Positions 7,007 through 15,754 are shown, numbered from the stretch's first letter. The stretch is DNA of 50,014 nucleotides from an uncultured Desulfuromonadales bacterium (GCA_945787465.1 CALZIZ010000027.1:22352-72365); one strand, 5' to 3'. Notes: generated by a model not told the origin, from the letters alone. Program-made: numbers and translations.

Positions 7007-8488
7007 ATGCATATTCGCTCGATATTTCTGACCCTGGCGATCCTCCTCGCCCTGGTATTACCGGCCCAGGCCAAGCTGACCCTGGGAGTGGTCCCAGGGG
7101 CCAACCAATTGCTGCAGAGCGAAAAGCAGGCCAGGGCCCTGGGGTCGCTGATGGCCACGCGTCTGGGAGAGAAGGTCAAAGTCCGCACCTTCAAAAGCGA
7201 GGCCGATCTGCACGACTGGCTGGTGCGTTACGGAACCGTTGACCTGGCGGTCTTCAGCCGCGATTATTACCAGAGTCAGCCGGTCTGGGAGTTCCAGCTT
7301 CTGGCCAACTACCTGCGCATTGACCCGAGCGGCCCCGTCGACCCCGACCCGGTGGTGGCCCGCCACGGCTTGTCCCCGCAAAAAATCCGCAGCATTCAGA
7401 ACGTGCTTTTGACTCTGGAAAGCGACGCCGAGGGGAACAGGCTGCTGGAAAATTTTCAGATCAAGCGTTTCGTCGCCCCAGGGGCCCGGCTCGACCTGGA
7501 AGCGCTCGATTTTCCCGTGCAGCCCGAACCTCCCCCTGTTGTAAAGCCCCAAGCACCCCGGGAAAGTCCTGCGCCTGCGCCTCCCACCCTGCCTGCCCCC
7601 TCCCCCCCCAGGGTGGCAAAGCCGGCGCCCCCCCTGCAACAACCTCTGCAGCAGCCGCCTCCCCTAAAAAAACCGGTCGCAACCGAGCAGCTCAGCTTTG
7701 CCGTAAAACAGCTGGCAGAGGGGGTCTACGCGGCCCTGGCCAAACCCGGCAGCACTGCCACCTCAAACTGCTTTTTCGTCATCGGAGAAGAATTCGTGGT
7801 GGCCGGAGGCTCGCATATGACCAGGGAGGTCGCTTCAGATCTCGCCACTGCGGTCCGCAGCGTTACCGATAAGCCGATTCGGCAGTTCATCCTGACCCAT
7901 CACCACAAGGGCTTCTCGCACATCGACTTTGACTTTCCCGCGGGACAGAGCGTCATCATGTCCTGGCAGACCTGGCAATCCCTTGACAGCGAGGTACGCG
8001 ACATCGGTTATCCGGCGCTGTTTTTCAGCGAAGGACTGACTCTCAAACTGGGCAAACGCACGGTGATTTTGACCAACATGGATAAAGGACATACCGACGG
8101 CGACACCCTGATCTTTGTCCCCGAAGCGGGGGTGCTCTTTGCCAGCGACCTGCTCTATGTCAACAGTGTGGGGTACATGGGCGAGGGCTATATGCAGGAG
8201 TGGGTGCTGGCGCTTGAGTTCATGGAGCGTCTGGGAGCAAAGCAGATCATCCCTGGCTTCGGCCCTGTTTGCACCACGTCCGAAATCTCCCATTTCAAGA
8301 ACTACTTCAAGAGCTTTCTCACGGCGGTAATCGCCCGTATCGAGGCGGGCGACAGCCTGGAGCAGGCCCAGCGGGCCATTTCATTGCCTGAATACCGGGG
8401 CTATGCCGGCTACGACCAACTCCTCAAGCAGAATATCGCCAGGGCCTATCAGGACCTCAAGGACAACCTGCTGGGGCAGCCCGATTGA
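7007..8488 (+). CDS. Exported solute-binding-like / metallo-beta-lactamase-like fusion with degenerate metal site
   Basis: 493 residues; ATG 7007 is followed by a signal peptide with likely cleavage after Ala22. Residues 23-165 resemble one lobe of PhnD/TAXI-type periplasmic binding proteins (LTLGVVPG, YGTVDLAVFSRDYY). Residues about 168-225 are a Pro-rich linker. The C-terminal part has an MBL fold of the quinoprotein-relay/SoxH-like kind, but the metal motif HxHxDH reads H298-H-H300-K-G302-F303-SH, a Trp stands where a histidine is expected (VIMSWQTW), and the last ligand is Phe418 in IPGFGPV. His362 (GHTDGD) and Asp381 (ASDLLY) are kept. Zinc hydrolase activity is doubtful; a binding or altered-metal role is more likely. 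Its convergent neighbour is the cytochrome bc gene set. Confidence 0.8.
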   Translation: MHIRSIFLTLAILLALVLPAQAKLTLGVVPGANQLLQSEKQARALGSLMATRLGEKVKVRTFKSEADLHDWLVRYGTVDLAVFSRDYYQSQPVWEFQLLANYLRIDPSGPVDPDPVVARHGLSPQKIRSIQNVLLTLESDAEGNRLLENFQIKRFVAPGARLDLEALDFPVQPEPPPVVKPQAPRESPAPAPPTLPAPSPPRVAKPAPPLQQPLQQPPPLKKPVATEQLSFAVKQLAEGVYAALAKPGSTATSNCFFVIGEEFVVAGGSHMTREVASDLATAVRSVTDKPIRQFILTHHHKGFSHIDFDFPAGQSVIMSWQTWQSLDSEVRDIGYPALFFSEGLTLKLGKRTVILTNMDKGHTDGDTLIFVPEAGVLFASDLLYVNSVGYMGEGYMQEWVLALEFMERLGAKQIIPGFGPVCTTSEISHFKNYFKSFLTAVIARIEAGDSLEQAQRAISLPEYRGYAGYDQLLKQNIARAYQDLKDNLLGQPD

Positions 8489-8599
8489 TCTTTTACGCAA
8501 CGGCCGAGGCTGCTTAAGCTACTGCGTTTCGCCCCCCCCACTCGCATCGCTTGCTCGAACACGCAAGTGGGTCCAGAAAACTTTTAAAAGCAATCACAT

Positions 8600-8660
8600 A
8601 GAAAGGGGATGGAGAGGATAACCCTTGGCCCAGGCCGGTTATCCCTTCCATCCCCTTTCT
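8600..8660. terminator. Long hairpin between convergent genes
   Basis: AGAAAGGGGATGGA-g-AGGATAACC pairs with GGTTATCC-c-TTCCATCCCCTTTCT around a 13-nt loop, giving a stem of about 22 bp. It lies between the fusion gene and the cytochrome operon. There is no clean U-tract on either strand, so it may act as a terminator or mRNA 3'-end stabiliser, or be a mobile palindromic repeat. Confidence 0.55.
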
Positions 8661-8704
8661 CTAAAGTGCTTTGGTTCAGATCCTCCCGTAAAAGAATCCC
8701 CCCC

Positions 8705-9517
8705 CTACTCTTCTTCCTGGTAGGTCTTGCGCATCAACGTAAAGAGCACGCCCAAGGCCAGCAGCAGGGCCACGGCGATCCCGCCCCAGAGCTTGCGCTG
8801 GCCGAACTCTCCGCTGATCTCATCGATTCGCTCTCGCACCGTCCCCAGCTCTTTTTCAAATCCGGCCGTCTTGGCTTTTATCTGGTCGACATCGACACTG
8901 TGGAACAGGCGATGAAACTCGTTGCGCTGGGCAAAGACCTTGCCCTGCAACTCCTTGGTACGGATCCCCAACCGGTGCAGCTTGTCCAGGTCCTGGTTCA
9001 GGCCGCTGATGAGTTGGTCGGTGCCGACCACCGCCGCCTTGATTTCTTCGGCCCGCCCGTACTCGTGACAACGCGAGCAGTCCTGTGGATTGATCAGATC
9101 GGAACTGGCCTTTTTCACCGCATGGTTGCCATGGCAGGTCACACAGGTCGGTCCCCCCTCGCCTAAAGCCTGACCGTGAGCGCTCTGCAAGTAATCGTCC
9201 TTGACCCCAACGTGGCAACGGCCGCAAAAAGCCGGGATGTCCTCTTCGTCAGGAACACCGACAAAGCCCCGTTCGGGGCTCATGGCCATTTCGAAATCTG
9301 TAGGGTCACCACCGTGACAACCATGACAGGAATTGCCGTTTTCAGCATGGATACTGTCGCGCCACAGAGCGACAGGCTCGCCAAGGTAGCCCTCCTGAGC
9401 TCCGTGACATTGAATACATACGGTCTCCTCTGCCACCCCGAGGGAGGGCCAGAACAGCGCGAAGCCGGCCAGCAGAACACCCCGAATTGCTATCTTCTTT
9501 GTCGATTCGCCTATCAT
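8705..9517 (-). CDS. Five-haem c-type cytochrome, membrane-anchored, of a bc-type complex
   Basis: 270 residues with a signal peptide or N-terminal anchor (residues 10-29). Five CXXCH haem sites are visible: CIQCH (34-38), CHGCH, CGRCH, CVTCH and CSRCH. After the haem domain comes a Leu-heptad region (about 165-240) likely to be a coiled coil, then a transmembrane helix (KLWGGIAVALLLALGVLFTL) and a short acidic cytoplasmic tail. The start codon overlaps the cytochrome b stop by 4 bp (ATGA), so this is the third subunit of the Rieske/cyt b/cyt c operon. It would accept electrons from the Rieske centre and pass them to periplasmic carriers, replacing cytochrome c1 or f. Confidence 0.9.
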   Translation of the reverse strand: MIGESTKKIAIRGVLLAGFALFWPSLGVAEETVCIQCHGAQEGYLGEPVALWRDSIHAENGNSCHGCHGGDPTDFEMAMSPERGFVGVPDEEDIPAFCGRCHVGVKDDYLQSAHGQALGEGGPTCVTCHGNHAVKKASSDLINPQDCSRCHEYGRAEEIKAAVVGTDQLISGLNQDLDKLHRLGIRTKELQGKVFAQRNEFHRLFHSVDVDQIKAKTAGFEKELGTVRERIDEISGEFGQRKLWGGIAVALLLALGVLFTLMRKTYQEEE

Positions 9518-10608
9518 GAGAAGTGCCCCCAGATCGAAATGGCAACAAAAATCAGAATCCCCAACACAAAGCAGGTCACGAACAGCGGCCGTTTGGCGGG
9601 CCGCCGCTCGCGACCCCGGTCGACAAAGGGCAGCAACGCCAGAAAGGTCATCAAGGCCGCCTGCACCGCCAGCCCAAGAAACTCACTCGGGAAAATCTTC
9701 AATGTCTGGTATGCCCAGAGAAAATACCATTCGGGCTTGATATGCGGTGGCGTGACGAAGGGATCAGCCGCTTCAAAAGCCGCCGGTGGAATAAATATCT
9801 GCGGGGCAAAGAAGGTCACAGTCACCAGCAGGGCCAGAAAAAAGCTGATAACGGCGGCATCCTTAACCACATAGTTGGGAAAGAAGGGGATCCCCCCCGA
9901 GTGCTCCTGGTGTTTGAACTCCTCTGGTTCGGGGTGAGGCTCGTAGCCCGACCCGAAGGGCGGCCGGGAGATGCCTGCCCGACGCACGCAGAAAAGATGA
10001 AAACCGATCAACAGGCCGAGTGCCAGGGGCATGCCCATGACATGCAGGGCAAAAAACCGTCCCAGGGTGGCGTCCCCGACCATCGGCCCGCCTCGCAGAA
10101 AGCGCACCAGCTCGTCCCCTATGATCGGGATCCCCCCCGCTGCGTCGGTCGCAACAGTCGTGGCCCAGAAAGAGAGCTGGCTCCAGGGCAGCAGGTAGCC
10201 GGTCAGGCAAAGGCCCAGCGACAGGTTAAAGAGGATGAACCCCGAAAGCCAGGTCAGCTCCCGGGGGCACTTGTAGCTGCCCATGAACAGCACCGAAAGC
10301 ATGTGCATCAGCAAGGCGATGACAATGACGTTGGAACCGACGGCGTGCAGGTAACGGATCAGCCAGCCGAAGGGCACCTCGTTCATGATCTTTTCGACAC
10401 TGGCAAAGGCCTCGGCCGAATCTGGCACATAATAGATAAGCAGCAGAATGCCGGTGGTAAACTGCAGGGCGAACAGGGTCATCAGCACCGCCCCGAGGGT
10501 GTACCAGACGTTGACGTTGCGCGGCAGCAGGTATTTGGTGAGATTCTGGGCGAGGATGTCGCGGATTCCCAGGCGAACATCGATATAATCAACAAAGCGT
10601 TTGAGCAT
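9514..10608 (-). CDS. Cytochrome b (fused b6 plus subunit IV type)
   Basis: 364 residues from ATG 10608, with AGGAG six bases upstream; a TTG at 10614 lies too close to the SD. About eight membrane helices. Haem b ligands: the first pair in LHAVG...LMHML (spacing 14) and the second in LHVMG...GFHLF (spacing 15). The 15-residue spacing is the b6f type rather than the bc1 type. The quinol-site PEWYFLWAYQTLK (PEWY) and the b6-like LPWSQLSFWATTV are intact. The position of the haem cn cysteine of plant and cyanobacterial b6 (FYCLGG) is WYTLGA here, so that extra haem is not expected. Catalytic core of a menaquinol-cytochrome c reductase. The middle gene of three. Confidence 0.93.
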   Translation of the reverse strand: MLKRFVDYIDVRLGIRDILAQNLTKYLLPRNVNVWYTLGAVLMTLFALQFTTGILLLIYYVPDSAEAFASVEKIMNEVPFGWLIRYLHAVGSNVIVIALLMHMLSVLFMGSYKCPRELTWLSGFILFNLSLGLCLTGYLLPWSQLSFWATTVATDAAGGIPIIGDELVRFLRGGPMVGDATLGRFFALHVMGMPLALGLLIGFHLFCVRRAGISRPPFGSGYEPHPEPEEFKHQEHSGGIPFFPNYVVKDAAVISFFLALLVTVTFFAPQIFIPPAAFEAADPFVTPPHIKPEWYFLWAYQTLKIFPSEFLGLAVQAALMTFLALLPFVDRGRERRPAKRPLFVTCFVLGILIFVAISIWGHFS

Positions 10609-10617
10609 CGGCAACTC

Positions 10618-11052
10618 CTATCCGATAAAAATCATGTCGCCATCGAGAGCAACCGGCAGAGACTCCAGGGCCTTGGGGGGAGGGCCCCCAAGCACGGTGC
10701 CGTCCGCAGAGAACCTCCCGGCATGGCAGGGGCAGAGGAACTCGCCCTTATCGCTCTGCCATTTGACCACACAGCCAAGATGGGTACACACTGCCGAAAA
10801 GGCGGCATAGGTGCCCGGCCTGGTCTGTAACACCACCGCGGGCTGGCCGCGAAAATTGAAAAAATAGGCGTTGCCCACCGCAACACTGTCGCGAGTGACC
10901 CCGACTTTTTCCTCCGCCCCCGCCCCCTTGCGGGGCGCAAGAAACCTCCACACCGGCCAACCGGCCGCGACCGCCAATGCGGCGCTGATGCCGCTGATCA
11001 TAACGGTTAGAAAGAACCGTCGCTGAGACGGCGTAACCGGGTTGTTTTCCAT
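10618..11052 (-). CDS. Rieske [2Fe-2S] protein of the bc-type complex
   Basis: 144 residues; start at 11052 chosen for AAGGAGGTCCG upstream. N-terminal QRRFF followed by a hydrophobic helix looks like a twin-arginine signal-anchor, usual for Rieske proteins. Cluster ligands: Cys89 and His91 in CTHLGC, Cys107 and His110 in CPCHAG; Cys94 and Cys109 would form the stabilising disulfide. The GGPPPKALESLPV segment after the second box is the usual proline loop. It takes the first electron from quinol at the outer face of the membrane. First gene of the operon, divergent from gshB. Confidence 0.93.
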   Translation of the reverse strand: MENNPVTPSQRRFFLTVMISGISAALAVAAGWPVWRFLAPRKGAGAEEKVGVTRDSVAVGNAYFFNFRGQPAVVLQTRPGTYAAFSAVCTHLGCVVKWQSDKGEFLCPCHAGRFSADGTVLGGPPPKALESLPVALDGDMIFIG

Positions 11053-11186
11053 CGGACCTCCTTCAAATTGGGCTGAAAGCATGCATGACAACACCGGCGT
11101 GAAGAACCGGTTGCAATATCAGGCAAATCGCATATCATTATAGACGCTTATGGTCTTCTTTCAAGCCTCTTTCCCGGAAACGACTC

Positions 11187-12134
11187 ATGGCTGCGCCAAT
11201 CTCGGTTTTTCTCATCGACCCGCCCGAGAGACTCGACCCGCCTACGGACACCTCCCTGGCGATCATGCGCGAAAGCCTCAAACGGGGCCATGAGGTGCAT
11301 TACTGTACCCCCAGCGACCTGCAGGCCCGTGGCCCAAAGCTGTGGGCCGATCTGCGGCCGGTAAGCTTTTATGCTGACAGAGAGCTGTTTGCTGCCGGCC
11401 CGCGCAGAAGCTTCGACCTGAACGAGGCGGACCTGCTCTACCTGCGCAAAGACCCACCGGTCGACACCGCCTTTTTGCACCTGACCTACCTGCTCGATCA
11501 ACTGGAGGCCTCGGTGGTGCAGATCAACCCAGCCTCAACCCTTCGGGACCATTGTGAAAAGCTCTTACCCCTGCACTTCCCAGAGTTGTTTCCACAGACC
11601 CTGGTCACCAGTTCGGCCGACGCACTGGAGAACTTCCTCGATCAGGTCGAACATATGGTGATTAAACCGCTGGAGGATTGCAGCGGCCGCGGCATTTATG
11701 CCCTGACGCTCGGGGATGTAAACCGGCACAATCTGCTGCATCTGGCCACAGCAGGAGGCACGCGTTTCGTACAGGCACAGCGCTACCTTCCCGAAATCTC
11801 CCGGGGAGACAAACGGGTGTTGCTGCTCGGAGGAAAGGTTCTCGGATGGGTCAGAAGGCTTCCGGCACCAGGGGATTTTCGCTCAAACGTTAACGCCGGC
11901 GGCCACTGCGAGCCTTGCGACCTGACCGAAAACGACCGGGTCATTTGTCGGCGCATCGCCCCCTGGCTGCTCGACCGAGGTATTCACCTTGCGGGAATCG
12001 ACATCGTTGGCAGATTCGTCCTCGAAATCAACATCACCAGCCCCTCCTGCCTTCGGGAGATAAATCAACTGACTGGCGAACACCTCGAGGAACAGATTGT
12101 CGACTATGCCGAAGGGCTCTTGGAACGAAGATGA
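11187..12134 (+). CDS. gshB: Glutathione synthetase
   Basis: 315 residues, the usual length for GshB. ATP-dependent ligation of glycine to gamma-glutamylcysteine in the cytosol. ATP-grasp features: VIKPLEDCSGRGIYAL (nucleotide-binding loop), FVQAQRYLPEISRGDKRVLL, and the Mg-binding end LEINITSPSCLREINQLTG. N-terminal FLIDPPERLDPPTDTSLAIM matches the family's start. No gamma-glutamylcysteine ligase gene lies next to it. The gene is divergent from the Rieske operon across 134 bp. The SD before ATG 11187 is weak (GGAAAC). Confidence 0.93.
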   Translation: MAAPISVFLIDPPERLDPPTDTSLAIMRESLKRGHEVHYCTPSDLQARGPKLWADLRPVSFYADRELFAAGPRRSFDLNEADLLYLRKDPPVDTAFLHLTYLLDQLEASVVQINPASTLRDHCEKLLPLHFPELFPQTLVTSSADALENFLDQVEHMVIKPLEDCSGRGIYALTLGDVNRHNLLHLATAGGTRFVQAQRYLPEISRGDKRVLLLGGKVLGWVRRLPAPGDFRSNVNAGGHCEPCDLTENDRVICRRIAPWLLDRGIHLAGIDIVGRFVLEINITSPSCLREINQLTGEHLEEQIVDYAEGLLERR

Positions 12135-12294
12135 TATTGAAAATATTTGAGGAGGCGCAGGGTAGAAGAAAAGCAGGAAAAAAAGGCTGAGCCAAGGCAT
12201 TTTGACTCCTCGATTGCCGCTCCCTGAACCTTCCGGAGCTCGATTGCCAGGGCCATATGCATATCCGGGTATAACTTCTGCTGTCCCTCATCAT

Positions 12295-12334
12295 GTCAAA
12301 AAAATGAACGCCCCCGCAAGAGTACGGGGGCGTT
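12295..12334 (-). terminator. Intrinsic terminator after the DUF1573 gene
   Basis: Minus strand: ACGCCCCCG, 8-nt loop, CGGGGGCGT, then TTCATTTTTTT. The rest of the 12135-12369 gap shows no gene. Confidence 0.85.
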
Positions 12335-12369
12335 GCTGTGGAATCGGAAGGGGCTTGAAGAATATCGAA

Positions 12370-13074
12370 TCACTGAGAAGCGGCGGGAACGGCCACTGCA
12401 CCGTATACAGGAATCCTCAATTCCGGAGTATTGCTGCTCGAAGTCTTCACGATCACATAGCCGCTGAGGCGGGTTTTACCCTGAGGGGGGGTCGCCTTGA
12501 TCACAACTTCGGCAGCCTCGCCGGGAGCCAGCCGGGACACGCTCAGTTCGGCCGTCAACTCTCGAGCCGTCACCTGAATCTCCTTCAGATCAAGGACCTC
12601 AGCACCCTGGTTGGTCAAGCTAACCCTGGCCACTTTGGTGGCTCCGGGTTCCAGGGTTTTCAGATCGACCCGCTCAGGATTAAGCAACAGTTCACGCTTG
12701 ACCAGACCACGAATGTGCAGTTGGGTCACTTTTTGCAAAGGATCATTGGAATAAAGATAAATGGTTTTTGCAACATTGCCGCCAAAGCGAGTGGAATCGA
12801 AGGTCGACTTGACCTCTCCGACGTCACCGGGGCCGATGACCGTTGAAGAAAGCAAGGCCGCGGTGCAGCCGCAGGAACTGCGTACCCGTTCGATCATCAG
12901 CGGCTGATCGCCTGAGTTTTTAAAGCGAAAGGTGTGCTCAACCTTCCTTCCGGCATACACGCTGCCGAAGTCAAAATCACCGCTTTCAAGAACGATTCGG
13001 GGTCCCTCGGCTAAAGCCGGAGCCGCAGGGATAAGCAGCAAGCAGATGAGGATAGCTCCAAGACCAAATTTCAT
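12370..13074 (-). CDS. Exported DUF1573 domain protein
   Basis: 234 residues with a signal peptide (cleavage likely after ALA around residue 22). Two Ig-like repeats of the DUF1573/ASH type: FDFGSVYAGRKVEHTFRFKN with the family's SSCGCTAA motif, then a second beta-sandwich with VSLTNQGAEVLDLKEIQV. DUF1573 proteins are common in Geobacter relatives and Bacteroidetes; the Cys-Gly-Cys motif is conserved but its role is unknown. Monocistronic, with its own terminator, divergent from hpt. Confidence 0.85.
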   Translation of the reverse strand: MKFGLGAILICLLLIPAAPALAEGPRIVLESGDFDFGSVYAGRKVEHTFRFKNSGDQPLMIERVRSSCGCTAALLSSTVIGPGDVGEVKSTFDSTRFGGNVAKTIYLYSNDPLQKVTQLHIRGLVKRELLLNPERVDLKTLEPGATKVARVSLTNQGAEVLDLKEIQVTARELTAELSVSRLAPGEAAEVVIKATPPQGKTRLSGYVIVKTSSSNTPELRIPVYGAVAVPAASQ

Positions 13075-13185
13075 TTTGTATCTTTCCTTTCTACGCGATC
13101 GAGAGACCGTTGGTCGGCATACTGGTTAATAAACGGCAACACGCCCAAACCCGGAGGAGCCAGAGCTTCATGCCCCCCGAATTAA

Positions 13186-13214
13186 TTGACAGAGACATCT
13201 TAACTTGTTATAGA
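13186..13214 (+). promoter_or_regulatory. Sigma-70 promoter upstream of hpt
   Basis: TTGACA (13186-13191), 17-bp spacer, TATAGA (13209-13214). A perfect -35 and optimal spacing, with the hpt start about 42 bp after the -10. Confidence 0.8.
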
Positions 13215-13255
13215 ATAGCCCGCAATAGTGTCCTTTCCCCAGCCAAGAGAAATTC

Positions 13256-13743
13256 ATGTTAGAACGAAAACTTAAGTTGCTTTATTCCAGAGACTTCATT
13301 GCCGAGCAAGTGCAGCGACTGGGCAAGGAAATCGACCAGGACTTCAAAAACGAAGAAGTGCTGCTGGTAGGAGTCCTGAAAGGCTCCTTTTTGTTTGTCG
13401 CCGACCTGGCAAGGGCCATTTCGAGGCCTGCGATCATCGACTTTGTTCGTCTTGCAAGCTACGGCTCTGAAACCCGGTCTTCGGGCATTGTAGAGATGCG
13501 CAAAGATCTTGAATTGCCCATCAAGGCACGCAACGTCATTATTGTCGAAGACATTATCGACAGCGGATACACCCTTGAGGCGCTCTACCACCCCTTATCG
13601 ATAAGCGGGCCAGACGCGAAGTCAAAATGGAAGCCGATTATGTCGGCATAACCATGGATGATGGCTTCATCATCGGTTACGGCCTCGATTTTGACGAACG
13701 TTTTCGCAACCTTCCCGATATCCATCTGGTGGAAGACGCCTGA
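13256..13743 (+). pseudogene. hpt: Hypoxanthine phosphoribosyltransferase, internal deletion with frameshift
   Basis: The first frame (13256-13651) reads a normal Hpt up to the PRPP motif VIIVEDIIDSGYTLEALYH, then leaves frame. The missing C-terminus continues in another frame: DKRARREVKMEADYVGITMD, then IIGYGLDFDERFRNLPDI, ending at TGA 13741. Compared with the family, the segment corresponding to about LLSRNPRSLRVCTLL is absent: 16 codons expected, 8 nt present, so about 40 nt are missing. The upstream promoter and the rest of the coding sequence are undamaged. Either a recent loss of purine salvage or an error in this sequence. Function if intact: hypoxanthine/guanine plus PRPP to IMP/GMP. 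Confidence 0.85.
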
Positions 13744-13766
13744 AGAGGCCTGAAGGGAGAACTTCA

Positions 13767-15731
13767 ATGGTCATCCAATGCCCAGAATGCCAGACCCGAT
13801 TCAAGCTGGCCGACGAAAAGGTCAAGCCGGGCGGCATTAAGGTCCGCTGCGCAAAATGCAAGGATATCTTCCCGGTCATGCCTTCGCCCCCCCCTGTCGA
13901 GGAAGATCAGGTGCCAGCTGCCGCCACCATGCAGCAGGATGAAACACCTGGCGAGGAGAAACGCTCTGCCTCCCTATCCTCCGAAACCGGGGCGAAGGAT
14001 GAAGAACCAGCCAAAGAAGATGCCAGCGAATTTTTCTTTGGACCCAAGGCTTCGCCATCGGAAGCCCCTTCAGCGAGTCAGCAAGAGCCTGTCCCGTCAC
14101 CAGAAGCCCCCTCACCTGTCGAAAGAGATGAGCATGCAAGCGACCAACCTGCGACTTTCGGTTTCGATGATGGGACTACCGCAGAGCCGCCAGAATCCGC
14201 CCCGGCTGATGAGTTCGGCCAGGACGCAGATCCCTTTGGCTTTGTCGAAGAATCATCTGAACCTGCCCTGACAACCGAACCAGAGCAGGAGCCCGATGCC
14301 TTTGCTTTTGGCGATTCACTCGCCGAAGATATGCCCGAAACATCCCTGGCAGGCGACCCCGAGTTTGAGGCCGATGCCTTTGGATTCGACGATACCTTCG
14401 CCGAAGAAACTGCTGTACCTCCGCCGTCAACCGAAACTGAGCAGGAGCCAGGGGACTTTGCCTTCGGCGATGAGTTTGCCGAAGACACACCCGGACTAGC
14501 CCAGGCAACCGGCTCCGAACAGGACTCCGAGGCCTTTGCCTTCGACAATGCCTTCAGCGAAGAGGAAGCCGAGCCGGCGCTGGAGGTTGCATCCGGGCAA
14601 GGCCCTGAACCCCTAGCCCTTGATGACGCATTCTCTACGGGGGATACCGAAACGGAGCTGTCCCAGAATAACCCCGCCGAGGAATTCTCTTTTGGCGAAG
14701 AATCTCAAGCCGATGATCTGGAGTTGACTGAAGCCGCTCCCGAAAACGCAGCGAGCGAATTTTCTTTCGCCGAGGGGGAGGACCAGGCAACAGACGAATT
14801 CGCCTTTGAGGAAGAAATCTCTTTCGACGACACTGCCGAGAGCCCCCCCTTCGAGAGCGACTCCGTGGCAGGAGATGAATTTGCCTTCGACGAAGACAGC
14901 GAAGAAACAAGCCTATCCTGGGAGACGGAATCTTCTGCCGGCCCGGTCGACGAATTAAGCCCTGGCGAGGAGGCCGGCGATGACGACTTCGACTTCAGCA
15001 ATATGACCTTCGGCGAAGACGAAACGATCGCCGAACCCGAGGTAGAGGCGGGAGATTTCGCCAGCCAGACGGCTGAAGAATACCCGGCCCCCGCTACGCC
15101 TGCGCCCAGGGCTTCAGCTGAACCTCCATCAGTCGAGGAGACCAGCGAAGCCATTGAGCCCCCCCCTGCTGAGGCAAAAACCAAGCGCAAGGGTCCGCTT
15201 TCGGGCCTGACCCTGTTGCTGCTGAGTTTACTGCTGGCCCTGCTTGGAGCGGCGGGTTACTTTTTCTGGAGCGGCAAATCCCTCGACCTCAACCAGCTTA
15301 TCGGCCGTCTTACAGGAAAACAGGTAGGCTCGGCAACTGACGGCCAGATCCGCCTCACCGGCCTGACCAGCGTTTTCATTACCAACAAGCAGGCCGGCCA
15401 GCTCTTTGTCATCCAGGGGCAGGCGATCAATGACTACCCCGAACCGCGCTCTGCTGTGGCAGTCAAGGGAACCCTCTTTGACAAGGACGGCAACAAGCTC
15501 ATGCAACAGACCGTCTTCTGCGGCAACCCGCTGGAAGAGGACACACTTAAAAACTGGCCCTTCAGCAAGATAGAGGAGAGCATGAACAACCAGTTCGGCG
15601 ACTCTCTATCCAACCTCAATATTGCCAGGGGCAAGGCCATACCCTTCAGCATCGTCTTTAAAAACCTGCCGCCCAACCTTGCCGAATTCGTTGTTGAGCC
15701 GGCCGATTCAAAACCCGGGTCCAAGCCATAG
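13767..15731 (+). CDS. MJ0042-type zinc-ribbon membrane protein with acidic repeats and DUF3426 domain
   Basis: 654 residues; SD AAGGGAGAA before ATG 13767, 23 bp after the hpt end. The N-terminus is a zinc ribbon (Cys5, Cys8, Cys28, Cys31: CPECQTRF...CAKC). Residues about 40-470 are very acidic and carry some 13 copies of a loose motif, an acidic residue then F-x-F-(G/D/E) (DAFAFGD, DAFGFDD, GDFAFGD, EEFSFGE, DEFAFDE). A transmembrane helix lies at about 479-502 and the C-terminal 150 residues match DUF3426 (FITNKQAGQLFVIQGQAIND). So the zinc ribbon and repeats are cytoplasmic and DUF3426 is periplasmic. Function unknown; such proteins in Myxococcus relatives belong to motility or envelope machines, but that is only an analogy. 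Confidence 0.85.
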   Translation: MVIQCPECQTRFKLADEKVKPGGIKVRCAKCKDIFPVMPSPPPVEEDQVPAAATMQQDETPGEEKRSASLSSETGAKDEEPAKEDASEFFFGPKASPSEAPSASQQEPVPSPEAPSPVERDEHASDQPATFGFDDGTTAEPPESAPADEFGQDADPFGFVEESSEPALTTEPEQEPDAFAFGDSLAEDMPETSLAGDPEFEADAFGFDDTFAEETAVPPPSTETEQEPGDFAFGDEFAEDTPGLAQATGSEQDSEAFAFDNAFSEEEAEPALEVASGQGPEPLALDDAFSTGDTETELSQNNPAEEFSFGEESQADDLELTEAAPENAASEFSFAEGEDQATDEFAFEEEISFDDTAESPPFESDSVAGDEFAFDEDSEETSLSWETESSAGPVDELSPGEEAGDDDFDFSNMTFGEDETIAEPEVEAGDFASQTAEEYPAPATPAPRASAEPPSVEETSEAIEPPPAEAKTKRKGPLSGLTLLLLSLLLALLGAAGYFFWSGKSLDLNQLIGRLTGKQVGSATDGQIRLTGLTSVFITNKQAGQLFVIQGQAINDYPEPRSAVAVKGTLFDKDGNKLMQQTVFCGNPLEEDTLKNWPFSKIEESMNNQFGDSLSNLNIARGKAIPFSIVFKNLPPNLAEFVVEPADSKPGSKP

Positions 15732-15754
15732 CCGATCAGATCGGACGATCAGCC

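Noticed and set aside
9523-10830. Long plus-strand ORF opposite the cytochrome b and Rieske genes
   Set aside because: A 435-codon antisense frame with no recognisable motif. The minus-strand genes have full haem and iron-sulfur motifs and SDs.
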